Assembly: GCA_023897205.1 (NCBI GenBank)
Contig: JAHWDD010000004.1
Coordinates: 1,364,001-1,428,000, forward strand
Length of the DNA stretch: 64,000 nt
Reading direction: 5' to 3'
Source of the DNA: Exophiala sp. HKRS030
Lineage: Eukaryota > Ascomycota > Eurotiomycetes > Chaetothyriales > Herpotrichiellaceae
This document shows positions 59,333 to 64,000 of the stretch, one piece after another. The notes under the pieces were generated by a model, which saw only the letters and a list, made by a program, of their open reading frames with translations, was not told where the DNA came from and made no database searches. The stretch's first letter is position 1, and every line of letters starts with the position of its first letter. The translations under genes were made by a program, and so were the position numbers.

Positions 59333-62276
59333 ATGCAGTCGACCACGGTGGATCGGCCTTCATATACGTTCTCAACTGTGACATTCGGAGCCCGCCCGAG
59401 TCCGGGAACAGGAGTTGATCCTTCGCAAGCCCCACGAAACAAGAGGCACAAAATCCCGGTCGCATGTGATCCATGCCGGACTAGAAAGGTGGGTCTTCAC
59501 CCAGCACCATCTTGACTCAACTCAGGAAGAGGAGGAGAGAGAAGCTCTTGGAGATGCTGCTGTTCTTGTCAAATCACCAAGTTCACATGCCTCTGGACCT
59601 GCTACTTCCGAGAACCTGTCCATAATGCCTCTGTCGTTGACTGCACCCCGAGGACCAGACCGTGACTGACTGCACCACAGGTGAAATGTGACGGTATACT
59701 ACCAGGTAAGATAAGACCGAGCCCGAGGTGGTTCCCATTTCATGATCGGATCCTGGAGTTCAGCTGGTCGTTGGTCACCCGGAATGCTGCATGTGTGTGA
59801 TATGTTGTGAAGCTTATCTTGGACCAGCCATGAACAGGAGGTCTCCTTCTCTGATGCTCCAAAGTTGTGTTCTTCAAGTTCTTGTTGCTTACCCGCTCAC
59901 GAAACGATAGTCTGTGGCCCATGCTCAAGGAGAAGTCGCAAAGACCCTACACAATGCAGCTGGGTCCATGGCATGTCACGGAGCAAGGGACAGGCCGCAC
60001 GAGACTATGTGCTTGGCTTGGAAAGACGGATTGGAGAGTTGACCGAATTTGATAGGGACAGGCACAGCGACGGAGATGGCCATACTGCGAACGGGGTATC
60101 GGCATCAACATCGACATCAACGTCGAGATCCGCCGCAGCGACGTTGCCATCGCCGGACGGACAGCCAAAAAAGTCCGAAACCGGCCCACGCTCGGCTCCG
60201 ACTCACGCCAGTCAAGCAAGTCGACCGGGTGACGATAGTTCGACCAATGGCATGACCGGCTCCACGATCGGAAACAGCTACAGGACCGGGTTTTTTGGTA
60301 CTTCCAGCGCCGGGAATTTCATTTCTCAGGTCCGACGTGCCGTGGACTCGAGGATACACCCCGACCACTCTGCGACCGTGTCATCCGTAAACGAAACAGG
60401 GCCGATGGTGTTCCATGAGACTGGGCAGGCGCGAAGCGCGCCACCAGTTTTGGATTACTATTTGCCTGCTCGAAAACGAGCTGATGCGCTGCTCGACCTG
60501 CATTGGAGCATTGTTCATCCGCTGTATCCCTATCTGGACAAGGCCGAGACCATCGCCGACTATACCAAGTTGTGGACCGGCGACAGTGTCAAATACGACG
60601 AGTCGCTCTTCTTGTGCGTAATCAACACCGTCTTTGCCTTATCATCGCAACTCGATCCCACCATCTCTCCGTCTGCACGACACACCACCTCCGACCGGTT
60701 CCTGCAGGAGGTGAGGAGACTGCTGGATCTGTGGAGTACCGGGTCCGTCCGAACCGTCCAGACATGTTTACTCCTGGCACAGTACTTTCAAAGCACCAAC
60801 GACCCCCACCAGTGCTGGATGTTTGTGAGCTTTGCCATCCGCATCGCGCAGAGCCTGGGATTACACCTTCCCGAAACCAGTCACCAACTCTCGTCGTCGA
60901 GACAACAGCAGCTGTTGCGGCGGATCTGGCACGGTTGTGTTTTCATGGATCGGGTGGTTGCCATGACTTATGGAAGACCGACCATGATTGATCGATCCGT
61001 GGCGACCGCCGTACCTTTGCCCCTCGGCCTTGACGACGAAGCCATCCGCCATGGCTCCTCCCGGTCCGGTGAGGCTTCGGACGTCGACCAGCCTGTCCCT
61101 TCGATGGTAGATTTCTTTATCCATTCCCTCAAGCTATATGACATCCTGCAAATTATCCTGGCTGAGTTCTACTTGCCGCAATCGCGCAAGGACAACATCA
61201 GTCGCCATCAAGGTGAGCAGCTGGCCCCGGGGTCATCTCCCCTCCCCGATGCCGCTCTTTCAATCCTGGACGTGGACAGAAAACTCATGGGGTGGGAGCG
61301 GCAACTACCGGCGCATCTCAGACGATATTCGATATCCGACCAGGTCGGTAATGGGAGTGGTGCGGAGTCTGCTCTCAGCGGAATCTTGCATCGTCAAGCA
61401 GTGATCTTGCGGCAACGGTAATCCTCCTAGCTGAACAAAACGAGATGTAGAGTTTGGCCCAGCTAACACCAGAACATCAGGTTCTTACATATCCGTCTCC
61501 TCTCGCTACGGCCAATCCTATCTGCGTTCGTGGCTTCGAATGTGATCGGCTCTGACACCCTCGCGTCCTTTGGCATCCATCTCTCCCATCGAATCGCACA
61601 CCAGTGCTCCATCGTGTGTGTGAAGGTGGCTCAAGAGACCATTGATTTTGTGGCTCGGCATTGCCCCCCGGGGACTTCGACCATGACGAGTCCCCTGGCG
61701 GCGTGGTGGTACAACGTTCTCTTCGTCTACAGCGCCGCCACGGTTCTGATTGCCGCCCGGCTTCGACCATCACTGTTGCTGGAAATCACGGATGACTCGA
61801 TCCGCGGGTCATGGCAGTGCGCCATGTCCCTCCTTGAGGGCTATCGGCCATTCAGCACGTCAATCCCAAAGTTACTAGCAACATTGGACTTGTTGTATGA
61901 AGAGGTGCCGTCTAGATACTCCCAACACCGTCAAAATACCCATGCATGCATTCCATCAGGGTTTCAAGACGGCGATAGTATCGTCAATGACCGCGCTGAC
62001 GATGACGAGCCCGCTCAAGTTGCGGGTTCAGCCACCGCTGAGCCCAGGGGTGACAGTCAAAATCACAATCACTTGAGTAGCTCCGAGGGTGCTCGAACGA
62101 CACAGGTAATTGTGCAGTCCGATTATATCAATCCAGCTATATACGGTGCTGACCCAGTCGACCTTGTTGGGTATCCCGAAGATTTTCAGGGGCTGAACCT
62201 GTATAAAGACCCGGACGATATGTCGTGGCTGAATGCCTTGCCCTTTGATACCATGGTATACTCTACTCTCCGGTAA
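59333..62276 (+). CDS. Zn2Cys6 transcription factor with Fungal_trans domain
   Basis: Four exons: 59333-59488, 59681-59705, 59911-61417, 61481-62276 (2484 nt, 827 aa). The binuclear zinc cluster is assembled across three exons: C45-x2-C48-x6-C55-x6-C62-x2-C65-x10-C76, preceded by NKRHKIPVACDPC. A coiled-coil-like linker (DYVLGLERRIGELTEF) follows. A Fungal_trans-type region runs from about residue 260 (DLHWSIVHPLYPYLDK) through GRPTMIDRSVATAVPLPL. I chose ATG 59333 because the frame upstream looks non-coding. The position beside the decarboxylase, transporter and dehydrogenase genes suggests a pathway regulator, but this is unproven. The frame is intact. Confidence 0.88.
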
Positions 62277-62895
62277 CACTAGTCAAAGTAGGATAATTTT
62301 ACATAACAATCTAGTCCAGTTCTTTCTTTAGGCTTAGGGTGTTAAGAAGCATACCAGACTTCTACTCTTCTTCCTTATCCTCGGTGTTTCTGTCCTTCTA
62401 GGTTAGTCAGCGGGGGCTAGTCTTAGGCGGAGACTGGTCGTCCTCACCGTCGACTAGTGGGTCTGTATTTGATTCACTGCCCGCATCATCTGGTGGCGTG
62501 AGAGGCTCGGGTGAAGACGAAGGGTCTTGGAGACGTACTTTCCGCCGCCGCGCACCATGTCGAATTCTGTACAGATTCTACATAGCCATACCCTTACGCT
62601 ACCTGTAATATCTGAGTTAAAATCACCAAGCCGTGAATATAAGGGCCCTACTCTTTCCACAGATTTAGGTGCTTTTCCTGCGTGATGCAGAATCCGCTTT
62701 CGACGATGCTGCCAACGCCAGGGGCATTTCTAATAGCAGTTAAACCATATCTTGGCATTGAAATCTGCGGAGTTACGGAGATATATTGACCACTACTTTA
62801 TTATTACTATTGTTATCAAATATCACAATATTTGCCTGTAGGATTTCACGAATCTTTGTACGCCTTTATGATATTCTCGTTGATACTGTAGTCCA
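62277..62895. other. Spacer between two regulators
   Basis: 619 bp, same orientation on both sides; AT-rich near 62800. No supported feature. Confidence 0.6.
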
Positions 62896-64000
62896 ATGGA
62901 AATTCTCACGACTCCAGAAGGACCACGAAAAAAGAGACAGAAAAACTGTAACAGGTACGTACGGCCACTCCAACTCTACTGAACAGACTTGAGAGGCCTC
63001 TCGGGCCAATAACGTCGCGCAAAGTGCTAACACATCTCATCGAGCGCACAGCTGCGTTCAAGGAAAGAGAAGATGCGACAGGCGGACGCCGGTATGCTCC
63101 CGCTGTGCCGACAGAAAAATCGCCTGTATCTACAGTAGAACTTGCCTGCCTGGTCGGCAACTAGAAGGTCTGGCGGACGGGCCAGCGCTGGAAAGTCATA
63201 CTACACATGATCTCGACGAGCCATCAGAGGATACTTTCGACCCTGTGATGCTGGATTTTGGACTCGGTCCCATTACGTCCGAGTCCATGCTGAATCCTTG
63301 CTTCGACAACGGGACATTCTCCACGGCGGACGCTTTCGATGCCTCGATGTCTGGTGGCATTAGCATTTTTTCAAGCCAGGATCAATGGCTCGTAACAACG
63401 GAGCAGCACGATGCCCTCGAACGCGCAGGCACTCCAGTCGACGAAGAGATAATTAGATCTTACGAGAGAATGGCTCCCATTTGTGTATGACTTTTACCTT
63501 GAACCCAAACCCGTTCATCTCCCCATTTTTGCTTTTGTCCAATCCCGACTCGGTATGCTCACCCTTTGATTTTACAGGATGGAATCCAACCATGGCATCT
63601 CTACGATCCTAGTACACTACTACATTACATCGTAAGCCGTGTAAAGAACTTTATCTCTGACATGGCCACGACGAATGCCTCCCCTTTCCTCCATTGTTAC
63701 CTCTACAGGGATCATACCCCGGCTTGCATACTATCATGCTTCTCTACGAGTGTGCTCTACACGAACCGTACTCCGGCGACCACTGCCATGGTGATGCGTG
63801 CGATCGACCGGGCTGTGAAGGACCTTCTCTCCACGGAGACCGGCGGCGGCGGCGGCGCAACGATGCCCGTGGAGAAACTCGCCAGGACGCAAGCCCTGTT
63901 TCTGTTCCAGATAATCCGCCTACTCGATGGGGACGTCACCCTGAGAGCTCAAGGAGAGCGTGACATTCGACTTTTGGAGGTGTGGTTGAATGATTTGTGC
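62896..64000 (+). CDS. Zn2Cys6 transcription factor, 5' part
   Basis: Runs off the window. Exons: 62896-62954, 63052-63484, 63578 to beyond 64000 (305 residues visible). The zinc cluster has the classical spacing C18-x2-C21-x6-C28-x6-C35-x2-C38-x6-C45, with basic residues before it (GPRKKRQKNC) and KRRCDRRTPVCSRC inside; intron 1 splits the Ser codon between the first two Cys. Exon 3 begins DGIQPWHLYDPSTLLHYIV, a phase-0 join after MAPIC, and contains a Gly run and a helical segment LARTQALFLFQIIRLLDGD typical of the middle homology region. It lies 619 bp downstream of another Zn2Cys6 gene on the same strand. Target genes unknown. Confidence 0.82.

Overview
The window is nuclear DNA of a filamentous ascomycete (Pezizomycotina). 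Most genes carry short introns (about 45-220 nt, nearly all GT..AG), intergenic spacers are long, and the gene families are typical of these fungi: C2H2 plus Fungal_trans and Zn2Cys6 regulators, DHA2 and ACS transporters, condensin Cnd1 and Cdc7. A Eurotiomycete, perhaps Chaetothyriales-like, fits the aromatic-catabolism content, but this is inference. No transposon, tRNA, rRNA or CRISPR was recognised.

Layout. 1-1.7 kb: 3' part of an oxysterol-binding protein gene. 1.7-8.05 kb: gene-poor spacer with many copies of the 9-mer TACGGAGTA. 8-11 kb: C2H2 transcription factor. 13.3-14.6 kb: putative nucleotidyltransferase-like protein. 16.1-17.5 kb: secreted, membrane-anchored Cys-rich protein. 19.0-19.7 kb: His-rich protein. 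20.2-26.2 kb: condensin subunit Cnd1 and Cdc7 kinase, diverging from one 308-bp promoter that holds an MCB box. 26.9-28 kb: HAD phosphatase. 30-35 kb: giant disordered protein. 35.7-43.6 kb: two short-chain dehydrogenases, a disordered Ser/Pro-rich protein and a DHA2 efflux pump.

44.5-64 kb looks like an aromatic-acid catabolic locus. It holds a fumarylacetoacetase-family (fumarylpyruvate-hydrolase-like) pseudogene with two in-frame stops, an intact 14-exon ThDP-dependent decarboxylase-type gene, an intact ACS-family transporter, an intact aldehyde dehydrogenase, a heavily decayed gentisate 1,2-dioxygenase relic and two neighbouring Zn2Cys6 regulators. ThDP enzyme plus aldehyde dehydrogenase would turn an aryl-2-oxo acid into an aldehyde and then an aryl acid. 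Gentisate dioxygenase plus fumarylpyruvate hydrolase would have opened the ring and cleaved the product. The sequence suggests that the upper half and transport are kept while the ring-cleavage half is eroding. A small gene for a putative mitochondrial membrane protein (45.8-46.6 kb) and an unassigned fragment with an HExxH motif sit inside the same region.

Exon structures were worked out by hand from splice sites, reading phase and family resemblance. In each spliced gene called intact, the exon lengths sum to a multiple of three.
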